Positions 1-5,840 of a stretch of 9,127 nucleotides of DNA are shown here, in pieces. The DNA is from Candidatus Bathyarchaeota archaeon (GTDB lineage Archaea; Thermoproteota; Bathyarchaeia; Bathyarchaeales; DTEX01). The notes beneath the pieces were generated by a model. That model saw nothing but the letters and a program-made list of their open reading frames with translations, ran no database searches and had not been told where the DNA came from. How positions within the stretch are numbered: the stretch's first letter is position 1; each line of letters begins with the position of its first letter. The position numbers and the translations under genes are program-made. Where the stretch lies: the NCBI GenBank assembly GCA_026414245.1, contig JAOAJJ010000019.1, forward strand, positions 2,636 to 11,762. Direction: 5' to 3'.

Positions 1-1
1 T

Positions 2-559
2 GGAGACTATAATCCGGGAGGTAAGATATCTGTAACCTTCCCGCGAACCGTTGGTCAAGTGCCAATCTACTATAATCATAAAAATACCGGTAGGCCGCCA
101 TCGCCCGAGAATAAGTGGACTTCAAAATATATAGATGCTCTCTATACGCCGCTTTTCCCATTTGGGCATGGGTTAAGTTACACGAGTTTCGAATATAGTT
201 GTTTAGAGATAAATCCATGTGAAGTCGAAGGTAAACAGGATGTGGAGATCAGGCTTAAATTGAAGAATATTGGCGAGAGGGAGGGCGATGAGGTTGTACA
301 ATTGTATGTGAGGGACTTCGTTGCAAGTGTAACTAGACCGGTGAAGGAGCTAAAAGGGTTTAAGCGGGTAACCCTTAAGCCTGGCGAAGAAAAGCCTATC
401 ATGTTCAAGTTAACTCTCGAAGACCTATCGTTCCTGAATCAGGAGATGAAGTGGGTTGTAGAGCCCGGGGAATTCGGGGTCATGGTTGGCTCATCATCGG
501 AAGACATACGTTTAACGGGGAGATTTGTGGTTAAAGAGCATGTGTATCTCACATTCTAG
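2..559 (+). CDS. GH3 family beta-glycosidase, C-terminal part (5' end outside window)
   Basis: This is the last 185 residues of a glycoside hydrolase family 3 enzyme (beta-glucosidase or beta-xylosidase type), which removes sugars from non-reducing ends of beta-linked glycans. The frame is open from the window edge and begins with YNPGGK and VTFPRTVGQVPIYYNHK, typical of the end of the GH3 alpha/beta sandwich domain. FPFGHGLSYT (about fragment residues 52-61) is the GH3 linker signature. A complete fibronectin III-like domain follows, with GDEVVQLYVRD, VKELKGFKRV and LKPGE. The GTG at 59 is an internal valine, not a start. The catalytic aspartate and acid/base residue, and any signal peptide, lie upstream, so specificity and location in the cell cannot be read. 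The family assignment is firm; the exact substrate is unknown. Confidence 0.93.
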   Translation, partial: GDYNPGGKISVTFPRTVGQVPIYYNHKNTGRPPSPENKWTSKYIDALYTPLFPFGHGLSYTSFEYSCLEINPCEVEGKQDVEIRLKLKNIGEREGDEVVQLYVRDFVASVTRPVKELKGFKRVTLKPGEEKPIMFKLTLEDLSFLNQEMKWVVEPGEFGVMVGSSSEDIRLTGRFVVKEHVYLTF

Positions 560-564
560 CGGAG

Positions 565-618
565 ACTTAATGCTGCAGCTTACAGAAACAATTAAGTAAC
601 TCCATTCGCATATTTTTT
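565..618 (+). terminator. Possible transcription end of the GH3 gene
   Basis: Six bases after the GH3 stop there is a perfect 7-bp inverted repeat, ACTTAAT (565-571) and ATTAAGT (591-597). Its 19-base loop contains the palindrome GCTGCAGC (572-579). A run of six T follows at 613-618. Archaeal RNA polymerase stops mainly at T-rich tracts, so the T run is the stronger part of the signal. The same T-rich stretch could instead belong to the promoter of the next gene. Confidence 0.3.
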
Positions 619-640
619 GGCGTCTAATATAACCGGAGCT

Positions 641-647
641 GAAGGTG
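641..647 (+). promoter_or_regulatory. Ribosome binding site of the RAM-domain gene
   Basis: GAAGGTG lies 6 bases before ATG 654 and matches the anti-Shine-Dalgarno end of archaeal 16S rRNA. It supports the ATG start and implies a leadered transcript. Confidence 0.55.
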
Positions 648-653
648 TAGAGT

Positions 654-932
654 ATGGTGATTAAAGCCTATGTGCTCTTTAAAGTGAATTCTGGAACTGA
701 GAGGGAAGTCTGCAAGAAAATAGCTGATCTAAACAATGTTTTGGATGCGAGCATAATTTACGGAGAATACGATATCATCGCCAGGGTTAGTGTACCCGAG
801 CTAACACACTTAAACGATTTCCTCGATAAGGTGAGAAGCATACCAAGTGTTATTCTAACATCAACCATGATCGTTGCACAAGAATATAAGGGGAAAGAGA
901 AACGTGAGTTAAATGTGCAAAGCCAGAAATAG
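654..932 (+). CDS. Stand-alone Lrp/AsnC ligand-binding (RAM) domain protein
   Basis: This 92-residue protein is a single RAM (ACT-like beta-alpha-beta-beta-alpha-beta) domain of the Lrp/AsnC family without the usual N-terminal helix-turn-helix. The pattern is clear: first strand IKAYVLFKV (residues 3-11), a helix ending near 28, strand ASIIYGEYDIIARV (32-45) with the typical G-EYD-I turn, a second helix (49-61), and final strand ILTSTMIVAQEY (67-78). The tail to 92 is short and charged. Such stand-alone domains form dimers or octamers and can bind amino acids or pair with full-length Lrp proteins; the ligand here cannot be read. The gene stands alone, with gaps of about 90 bases on each side. 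Family is confident, role is not. Confidence 0.85.
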   Translation: MVIKAYVLFKVNSGTEREVCKKIADLNNVLDASIIYGEYDIIARVSVPELTHLNDFLDKVRSIPSVILTSTMIVAQEYKGKEKRELNVQSQK

Positions 933-966
933 GCATGGAGACTAAAGGAAGCAGCTATTCTCCTTC

Positions 967-998
967 AAAAGAATTAACTAGTCGTGCCTAATTCTTTT
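967..998 (+). repeat. Perfect 10-bp inverted repeat (operator or terminator)
   Basis: AAAAGAATTA (967-976) and TAATTCTTTT (989-998) are exact reverse complements around a 12-base loop that itself contains ACTAGT. The right arm runs into a T-rich tract (992-1005). It sits 34 bases after the RAM gene stop and 25 bases before the nuclease TTG start. The stem with T tract suits a terminator for the RAM gene. The right arm also overlaps a TATA-like CTTTTAATTTT placed about 26 bases before 1024, which suits an operator for the nuclease gene. Confidence 0.6.
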
Positions 999-1023
999 AA
1001 TTTTGTTGGTGGAATAAGGTATT

Positions 1024-1722
1024 TTGGAATGTGCTAAAAGGGAGATTTTACTAGCCGTGCTTAAAGAGACCGTTGATCTTAATCCTATAAGGATAGAAGA
1101 CGTTAGTGGGGCAGCGCACGTCCCCCGTGACATGGCGAAGAATATTCTTAGAGAGTTTTCTAAGGATGGGCTCTTAAAGATCGATGATGGGACAATTACC
1201 GTTAACGGTGTGCAGCGTTTGAAAATAGCCCTTAAGGCTGCGGAACTGGGATCCGATGTTGAGAGGGTTGCAAGGCTTTTGACATGGGTGGAATTTGAAA
1301 AATTTTCAAGGGTGTCATTTGAGGAGAATGGCTTCGCCGTTAAGACTAATTTCCGCTTCACATGGCTCAAGAAGAGGTGGGAAATAGACTTAATTGGAAT
1401 TAAAAAACCGCTGGTGATTTCAGTTGACTGCAAGCATTGGCGGCGAAAATGGAGTGGTGCTGCGAGTTTAAGGGCTGTGGAAAAGCAGATTGAAAGAACA
1501 AGGTCTTTGGCGGAGGCATCAAGATATCTTATGGGTGATATTGGCATTAGAGGGTGGAGATACGCCTTTTTTGTGCCAGCCGTCTTATCATTATTTCCAT
1601 CCCAATATAAGTTTCATGAGAGGACTCCGATAGTTCCAATTTTATCGCTCAATGATTTCCTACAAAACGTTATAGTTTACTTGAATGATATACTCAGATT
1701 TTATATCTCATATGATGCTTAA
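1024..1722 (+). CDS. Winged-helix plus PD-(D/E)XK nuclease domain protein (Mrr-like)
   Basis: This 232-residue protein joins two domains. Residues 1 to about 65 look like a winged helix-turn-helix (IRIEDVSGAAHVPRDMAKNILREFSKDGLLKI, then a short wing). Residues about 88-200 look like a restriction-endonuclease-fold nuclease: acidic E90/E92 in the first helix, D122 in WEIDLIG, then ISVDCKHW with D135-x-K137, followed by a helix with Q155. These fit the E...D...(D/E)xK metal-binding site, so catalysis is probably intact. Archaeal proteins of this kind are related to Mrr-like type IV enzymes; the DNA target is unknown. The start is TTG 1024, because TAA at 1015-1017 closes the frame upstream and only ATT 1021 is an alternative. 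It could be a defence or a repair nuclease; the nearby hjc favours DNA processing, but this is inference. Confidence 0.75.
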   Translation: MECAKREILLAVLKETVDLNPIRIEDVSGAAHVPRDMAKNILREFSKDGLLKIDDGTITVNGVQRLKIALKAAELGSDVERVARLLTWVEFEKFSRVSFEENGFAVKTNFRFTWLKKRWEIDLIGIKKPLVISVDCKHWRRKWSGAASLRAVEKQIERTRSLAEASRYLMGDIGIRGWRYAFFVPAVLSLFPSQYKFHERTPIVPILSLNDFLQNVIVYLNDILRFYISYDA

Positions 1723-1751
1723 TATCCAGCATTAGAGGTTAAACTGGATGT
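1722..1751 (+). repeat. Short inverted repeat right after the nuclease stop codon
   Basis: ATCCAG (1724-1729) pairs with CTGGAT (1744-1749). Adding a G-U and an A-U pair gives an 8-bp stem from 1722 to 1751 with a 14-base loop. It begins at the last base of the TAA stop. No T run follows, so it is a weak candidate for a 3'-end hairpin. Confidence 0.25.
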
Positions 1752-1808
1752 AGAAGAAAGCATTTAATCTCTGACCTATTCCGAAGCCATGTAATCCTAT
1801 CAGAAAAT

Positions 1809-1817
1809 CTTTTAAGG
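1809..1817 (+). promoter_or_regulatory. Candidate TATA box for the wHTH-hjc pair
   Basis: CTTTTAAGG follows an A-rich stretch (BRE-like) and lies about 43 bases before ATG 1856. Transcription would begin near 1838, leaving a short leader that still contains the ribosome binding site at 1844-1848. This is pattern matching in an AT-rich gap only. Confidence 0.35.
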
Positions 1818-1843
1818 TTTTGGGATACATTTTTAATCCAAAA

Positions 1844-1848
1844 GAGGG
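1844..1848 (+). promoter_or_regulatory. Ribosome binding site that fixes the start at 1856
   Basis: GAGGG ends 7 bases before ATG 1856. The upstream in-frame TTG at 1820 has no comparable site at the right distance, so the shorter form of the gene is preferred. Confidence 0.65.
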
Positions 1849-1855
1849 CTCCGAG

Positions 1856-2164
1856 ATGTCCCAGCTAAATGAAGAGTTAATCAAGGTAGTGAATATCTCA
1901 ATGCCCTTTCCAGCGGAAGTTATAAGGGCATATTCTCGGCTAGGCATGGTCTTCACCAGCGGCGATTTAGCTAAAGAAGCAAACATCCCCAAGTCGACAG
2001 CTAAATTTTACGTGAGAAAAATGTTGGAGATGCACATGATCTCTAAAGTCCCCTATAAAAAGAAGTATCAGAAATATGCTAACGCTAAAAACTTTTCCGA
2101 CTGGCTCATGGATTTAATTAGACTAGCCATAAGGCCCCTCGAGGAGAAAAGTAGAAATGCCTAG
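1856..2164 (+). CDS. Small winged helix-turn-helix DNA-binding protein
   Basis: This 102-residue protein is almost entirely one winged helix-turn-helix. Residues 20-32 form a first helix (AEVIRAYSRLGMV). FTSGDLAKEANIPKSTAKFY (33-52) is the helix-turn-helix proper. VRKMLEMHMISKV (53-65) completes the recognition region, and a basic wing follows (PYKKKYQKY). The tail (80-102) is a helix. There is no ligand-binding or catalytic domain. It is 27 bases upstream of hjc in the same direction, with no separate promoter visible between them, so the two are probably co-transcribed. It may regulate the pair or act as a chromatin or repair accessory factor; I cannot recognise a named family. Confidence 0.75.
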   Translation: MSQLNEELIKVVNISMPFPAEVIRAYSRLGMVFTSGDLAKEANIPKSTAKFYVRKMLEMHMISKVPYKKKYQKYANAKNFSDWLMDLIRLAIRPLEEKSRNA

Positions 2165-2177
2165 ACTAGCCAACATG

Positions 2178-2182
2178 GGTGA
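2178..2182 (+). promoter_or_regulatory. Ribosome binding site for the TTG start of hjc
   Basis: GGTGA lies 9 bases before TTG 2192. The in-frame TGA at 2180-2182 excludes an earlier start except CTG 2183. Confidence 0.5.
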
Positions 2183-2191
2183 CTGAGCAAA

Positions 2192-2647
2192 TTGTCGCTG
2201 AGAGATCTAGCTGCTAGGAGCAAGCATAAATATAAGGGTAGACGCGGCAGGATCCTAACTTTGAAGGAGATCAAGCGGATGAAGAAGCGCGGCTATCAAG
2301 CTGAGAGAGATCTGGTGAGGAGGCTTCGTGAATTAGGATTTAAGTCGGTTAGGATCCCCGTGTCAGCGCCCAGTAGTGAGCCTTTACCAGACGTCTTCGC
2401 AACGAAGGGGGAGTGCGTAATAGCCTTTGAGGTTAAAGCGCCTAATGCTGACAGAGCATATTTCCCAGAAGACCAGGTAAAGAAACTGTTTAGCTTTCTG
2501 GAAATGTTTGAGGCTTATCCATTTAAGTTGGCGATTCTGGCGGCGAAATTCCCGTATAAATGGGTTTTTAAGAAAATAAATTCCGTTAACGATTACTCTA
2601 TTAACAAGGATGAGGAGAGCAATATAACGTTTGAAGCAATATGTTAA
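2192..2647 (+). CDS. hjc: Archaeal Holliday junction resolvase Hjc
   Basis: Hjc cuts four-way DNA junctions symmetrically during recombination and replication-fork repair, acting as a dimer. The 151-residue protein carries the Hjc signature in order: GYQAERDLVRRLRELGF (34-50) with catalytic E39, RIPVSAPSSEPLPDVFA (54-70) with S58 and D67, and VIAFEVKAP (76-84) with E80 and K82, the E-D-ExK nuclease core. YFPEDQVKKLFSF (90-102) and LAILAAKFPYKWVF (113-126) finish the fold. The TTG start gives about 33 residues of basic N-terminal extension (KHKYKGRRGR) before the domain, longer than usual for Hjc. If translation began at ATG 2279 the protein would be about 122 residues, closer to typical. The frame closes at TAA 2645, and the convergent radical SAM gene ends at 2734. 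Confidence 0.9.
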   Translation: MSLRDLAARSKHKYKGRRGRILTLKEIKRMKKRGYQAERDLVRRLRELGFKSVRIPVSAPSSEPLPDVFATKGECVIAFEVKAPNADRAYFPEDQVKKLFSFLEMFEAYPFKLAILAAKFPYKWVFKKINSVNDYSINKDEESNITFEAIC

Positions 2648-2733
2648 GTTAATATCATTGGGTAGAAATTTTCAGTGGCTTAAATAGTAATGTTTCATAT
2701 TTTTACGCCACAATTAGGTAGGAAAAGCATACT
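2648..2733. terminator. Convergent intergenic region with T-rich ends
   Basis: The 86-base gap separates the stops of hjc (plus) and the radical SAM gene (minus). On the plus strand the likely stop signal is the T run at 2700-2704, framed by GTGGC (2675-2679) and GCCAC (2707-2711). On the minus strand a T4 run lies at 2726-2723. Each is weak; the inference rests on the convergent arrangement. Confidence 0.3.
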
Positions 2734-3804
2734 CTACGTCAGCATATGTGGACGCTTCTTTCCAACGTATCTGCCACGTATATTTATAATAGTATGGCAT
2801 TTTGGACACCTATTCTCTTTCGTAATATTGTAGCGTGTAACTGTGAAGCCATACCTCTTTATGAGAGTTTCATGGCAATTCGGGCAATATGTGTGCTCAT
2901 ATTTATGCCCTGGAACATTACCTATATAGGGATAGAGCATTCCCATGCTCTTAGCCATCTCATAAGCCCCTTCAAGAGTCCTTAAACTAGTTGCCGGTTT
3001 ATTAAACTTATATGCTGGGTAGTATCTGGTGAAATGGATTGGTGTTTCCGGACCAGCCTCCTTAAGCGCCCGCTCAATTATTGTTCTCAAGCATGCCTCA
3101 TCATCATTAATATCGGTGATCACAAGATTCACTAATTCGACATGAAATCCCATCTTTTTCGCCTCTCTAACATTTCTCCAGACTATCTCCGGTTTCACTC
3201 CACCACAAAACTTCTCATAAACCTCAAAATCCCCCTTAATATCGATTTTTAGCCCATCCATCCCGGACTCCCAAAGGGCTTTTAAGGCTTCAAGCGTCAT
3301 ATACCCGTTGGAGACATAGCATGCATAAAATCCTAAATTACGTCCAATCTTGAAAACATCAATGTTCCAATCTGTTAGAAGAGTAGGCTCTTGAAAACTG
3401 GCGCATAAACCCTCATCACCGCTCTGGACAGCTAAACTTACCATATCTTCAGGTGGACAATAGTTGACATTGCTTGGATCTGGTGAAATCTTTGATAGAG
3501 TCCAATTTTGACACCATGGGCAGCTAAAGTTGCACGACCAGGTTGAAAATGTGAGAGATGTTGAGCCGGGCCAGTAATGGAAGAAAGGCTTAATCTCTAT
3601 TGGTCTACTTTCTACGGCGCTTATGGCACCATATACCGTTGTATAGAGCTTTCCATTAATGTTCAGTCGAGTCTTACAGAAACCATACTCTTCAGGAGGG
3701 ATATTGCATCTACGCTCACATAGAGTGCACTCAACTCTATCGTTGGGAGCCTTACTATAGAATAGAGATTCCCGAACGTTAGATAAGCTAAGCAGTTCTC
3801 TCAA
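2734..3804 (-). CDS. amrS: AmmeMemoRadiSam-type radical SAM protein (COG1180, PflA-like)
   Basis: This 356-residue radical SAM enzyme belongs to the AmrS/PflA-like group that archaea often encode with Memo and AMMECR1 proteins; its substrate is still unsettled. The 4Fe-4S cluster motif is CNFSCPWC (C91, C95, C98; CxxxCxxC), preceded by SLTFSTWS. An N-terminal cysteine module comes first (C26, C29, C33, C43; CTLCERRC...GFC). Later SAM-barrel features include ASFQEPTLL (135-143), YVSNGYM (163-169), DGLKIDIKG (183-191), and IHFTRYYPAY (256-265) with NVPGH (296-300), typical of AmrS. A C-terminal zinc ribbon is formed by C307/C310 and C333/C336. The TTG start at 3804 has GGAGG (3816-3812) 7 bases upstream. 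Neither Memo nor AMMECR1 is in this window. Confidence 0.88.
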   Translation of the reverse strand: MRELLSLSNVRESLFYSKAPNDRVECTLCERRCNIPPEEYGFCKTRLNINGKLYTTVYGAISAVESRPIEIKPFFHYWPGSTSLTFSTWSCNFSCPWCQNWTLSKISPDPSNVNYCPPEDMVSLAVQSGDEGLCASFQEPTLLTDWNIDVFKIGRNLGFYACYVSNGYMTLEALKALWESGMDGLKIDIKGDFEVYEKFCGGVKPEIVWRNVREAKKMGFHVELVNLVITDINDDEACLRTIIERALKEAGPETPIHFTRYYPAYKFNKPATSLRTLEGAYEMAKSMGMLYPYIGNVPGHKYEHTYCPNCHETLIKRYGFTVTRYNITKENRCPKCHTIINIRGRYVGKKRPHMLT

Positions 3805-3811
3805 AAATGCT

Positions 3812-3816
3812 CCTCC
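3812..3816 (-). promoter_or_regulatory. Strong ribosome binding site for the radical SAM TTG start
   Basis: GGAGG (minus strand, 3816 to 3812) is 7 bases before TTG 3804. The perfect match and spacing make this the best-supported non-ATG start in the window. Confidence 0.75.
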
Positions 3817-3837
3817 AAAAGAAATAATCTATAAGGG

Positions 3838-3852
3838 GAAAAATAATTTTTC
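3838..3852 (-). promoter_or_regulatory. AT-rich palindrome over the likely radical SAM promoter
   Basis: GAAAAAT-A-ATTTTTC is a perfect 7-bp inverted repeat around one central base. Its AAATTATT core could be the TATA box of the minus-strand gene: a start about 25 bases on, near 3822, would keep the ribosome binding site in a short leader. A regulator bound here would block that promoter. This is inferred from position only. Confidence 0.35.
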
Positions 3853-3891
3853 TGTTAAAGAAGTTTTGGATTTAATCGCTGCTTCATAAGG

Positions 3892-3900
3892 CTTAATATT
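3892..3900 (+). promoter_or_regulatory. Candidate TATA box of the glycerate kinase gene
   Basis: CTTAATATT is centred near 3896, about 62 bases before the GTG start. Transcription would begin near 3920, close to two very short ATG frames described among the findings. A second AT-rich candidate, TTATTAAAT (3912-3920), is closer to the gene. Confidence 0.3.
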
Positions 3901-3957
3901 TGTGGGAAGAGTTATTAAATGGTGGCGATAGTGAAGTAGTGAACATGGTGGCTTGAG

Positions 3958-5343
3958 GTGATCGCTAAAGTTAAGAATAGGGAGGAGATCCTCAGTAATG
4001 CTGAGTCGGACGAGGATCAGAGAGCTAGAGAGATCGCTTTAGACACCATTGAGAAGGCTATAGAATCCGTTAATCCAAGAAACCTAATTTATTCAAGGGT
4101 TAAAGTTCATGGTGGAAACCTCATAATTGACGGTAATATCTTCGACCTAAAATCCTTCAATAAAATTTTTGTTGTTGGCGGGGGTAAAGCGAGCGGCTAT
4201 ATGGCTGAGGCGATAGAAGATATTCTTGGAGAGAGAATAGAAGATGGTATAATCGTTGTTCCACGGGGTTCTCCAAAGAGATTTAAAACCATGGTTGTGA
4301 AAATTCATGAGGCAAGCCACCCAATTCCAGACGAGAGCAGCGTGGAAGGGGCGAAAAGAATTATGGAGATTGCGGAAAAAGCTGGGGAAGAAGATTTAAT
4401 AATATGCCTAATTTCTGGAGGGGGATCAAGCCTCATGGCTTATCCACGCGACGAAATATCGCTTGAAGATAAAAGAAAAGTTACCGAGATTCTTCTGAAA
4501 TGCGGTGCTACGATTAGCGAGATAAACGCTGTTAGAAAACATTTATCGAAGTTTAAGGGAGGGCAACTGGCAAAAAGAGCTTATCCCGCAACATTAATCA
4601 GCCTACTCCTTTCAGATGTTGTAGGTGACCCACTAGATGTTATAGCCTCTGGACCAACGGTTCCAGATTCGTCAACATTTAAAGACGCTATTAATGTTCT
4701 AAGGAAATATGGTGTCTGGGAAAGCGTTCCGGACTCTGTTAAAAATCTTCTTTTGAAGGGGGAGAAAGGGTTAATTGAAGAGACCCCGAAAAGCGGTGAC
4801 GCATGTTTTAAAAAGACCTACAACTTCATCGTGGGAAATAATAGAGATGCATGTCTCTCAGCGATAAACGAGATGAGGAAGGCGGGATTAAACGCTCTTT
4901 TATTAACCTCTTATGCTGAGGGGGAGGCGAGAGATATAGGTTTAATGGTTGGCGCAATAGCTAGGGAAATAATTTCCTCAAGTAATCCAGTAAAACGTCC
5001 CGCTGGCGTAGTTATAGGGGGTGAAAGCACAGTTACCGTAATTGGGGGAGGAATCGGGGGTAGAAATCAGGAGATAGCGCTATCTTCAGCATTAAGTATA
5101 TCTGGTTTGAGGGGGGTGGTTATCGCTTCAACAAGCACGGATGGAGTCGATGGACCAACAGATGCCGCTGGAGCTATAGTGGATGGAGCAACCATTCACC
5201 GCTCGAAAAAATTAGGGCTTGACGCTGAAAAATATCTACGGAATAACGATTCTTACACGTTCTTTAAGGCTTTAGGGGACTTAATTTATACGGGGCCAAC
5301 TGGAACAAACGTCAATGACTTAACAATATTGGTCGCTCTCTAA
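3958..5343 (+). CDS. gckA: Glycerate 2-kinase (DUF4147/MOFRL family)
   Basis: The enzyme phosphorylates D-glycerate with ATP to 2-phosphoglycerate, feeding the non- or semi-phosphorylative Entner-Doudoroff pathway of archaea. The 461-residue length is normal. The N-terminal DUF4147 domain shows VVGGGKASGYMAEA (72-85) with conserved K77, HEASHPIPDE (117-126), ISGGGSSL (152-159), INAVRKHLSKFKGGQLA (189-205) and SDVVGDPLDVIASGPT (219-234). The C-terminal MOFRL domain shows GGESTVTV (354-361), GGRNQEIAL (367-375), TSTDGVDGPTDAAGA (392-406) and TGPTGTNVNDL (445-455). The start is GTG 3958: TGA at 3940-3942 closes the frame upstream, and GGTGG (3947-3951) is 6 bases away. It is divergent from the radical SAM gene. 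Its stop is 8 bases from the stop of the opposing membrane gene, so its transcript probably ends inside that gene. Confidence 0.93.
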   Translation: MIAKVKNREEILSNAESDEDQRAREIALDTIEKAIESVNPRNLIYSRVKVHGGNLIIDGNIFDLKSFNKIFVVGGGKASGYMAEAIEDILGERIEDGIIVVPRGSPKRFKTMVVKIHEASHPIPDESSVEGAKRIMEIAEKAGEEDLIICLISGGGSSLMAYPRDEISLEDKRKVTEILLKCGATISEINAVRKHLSKFKGGQLAKRAYPATLISLLLSDVVGDPLDVIASGPTVPDSSTFKDAINVLRKYGVWESVPDSVKNLLLKGEKGLIEETPKSGDACFKKTYNFIVGNNRDACLSAINEMRKAGLNALLLTSYAEGEARDIGLMVGAIAREIISSSNPVKRPAGVVIGGESTVTVIGGGIGGRNQEIALSSALSISGLRGVVIASTSTDGVDGPTDAAGAIVDGATIHRSKKLGLDAEKYLRNNDSYTFFKALGDLIYTGPTGTNVNDLTILVAL

Positions 5344-5351
5344 ATTTTACC

Positions 5352-5840
5352 TTAACTGAATGTAAAACTTATTCTCTCTTCTTTAGGCTTCTTTTCCACA
5401 TGCCAGTTAAGGGTGTATCCTCCTAAATATGACCCTAAAAGCGATATTACCAGGGGGATAACAAAGATCTTAACTAATTCAAAAACATTTTGTGTCAGAA
5501 TAGCCCTGTTCCCTAGTAAAAATTGTAATAGGATTACTAAGGATAGTCCGGTGGGGCTTGGGAAAGCCATGATTAGCTTCAAGTTCTCTTTTATTTTGTA
5601 TCCAACATATAATCCGCCTATGAATCCGCTGGATAGAAAAACCGTTCCCAGCCTAATAAGGTAGTACGCGTTTCTCGCTTCTTCATATATTAATACTCCA
5701 TAGATTCCGAGCGATCTATATATCCAATCCATCATCGAATACACGGTTAAGTCAAGAAAAATCAGTGCACCAAAATTTATCATGCCGCCTATCAATAAGT
5801 TGATAATTATTCTCCGGTGATTTAATTTATTTGCGCTCAT
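5352..5840 (-). CDS. Unrecognised four-helix integral membrane protein
   Basis: I do not recognise this 162-residue protein. It has four likely membrane helices: about 11-33 (IIINLLIGGMINFGALIFL), 62-81 (a glycine-rich LSSGFIGGLYVGY), 88-109 (LKLIMAFPSPTGLSLVILLQFL) and 121-143 (FVIPLVISLLGSYLGG). The start of the loop between helices 1 and 2 holds MMDWIYRSLG, and the C-terminus is charged (EKKPKEER) and probably cytosolic, as is the basic N-terminus (KLNHRR). The glycine patches suggest close helix packing; similar small glycine-rich membrane proteins of unknown function are common in archaea. The start ATG 5840 overlaps the upstream stop as ATGA, with GTGG (5849-5846) as a weak ribosome site. 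A GTG at 5849 is possible but less likely. No catalytic motif is visible. Confidence 0.7.
   Translation of the reverse strand: MSANKLNHRRIIINLLIGGMINFGALIFLDLTVYSMMDWIYRSLGIYGVLIYEEARNAYYLIRLGTVFLSSGFIGGLYVGYKIKENLKLIMAFPSPTGLSLVILLQFLLGNRAILTQNVFELVKIFVIPLVISLLGSYLGGYTLNWHVEKKPKEERISFTFS

Noticed and set aside
59..61. GTG as the start of a complete 166-residue protein
   Set aside because: The same frame is open to the window edge and reads GH3 sequence (YNPGGK...VTFPRTVGQV) across it, so this is an internal valine of a truncated gene.
978..1547. 189-residue minus-strand open frame
   Set aside because: It lies opposite the wHTH-nuclease gene, its product is serine/leucine-rich without domain features, and the plus-strand frame has a clear PD-(D/E)XK motif.
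1820..1855. TTG 1820 as start of the small wHTH gene
   Set aside because: It would add 12 residues with no domain content, and GAGGG is placed correctly only for ATG 1856.
1732..1992. 86-residue minus-strand open frame over the gap and the small wHTH gene
   Set aside because: No recognisable domain and no ribosome site; the overlapping plus-strand frame has a good helix-turn-helix and Shine-Dalgarno site.
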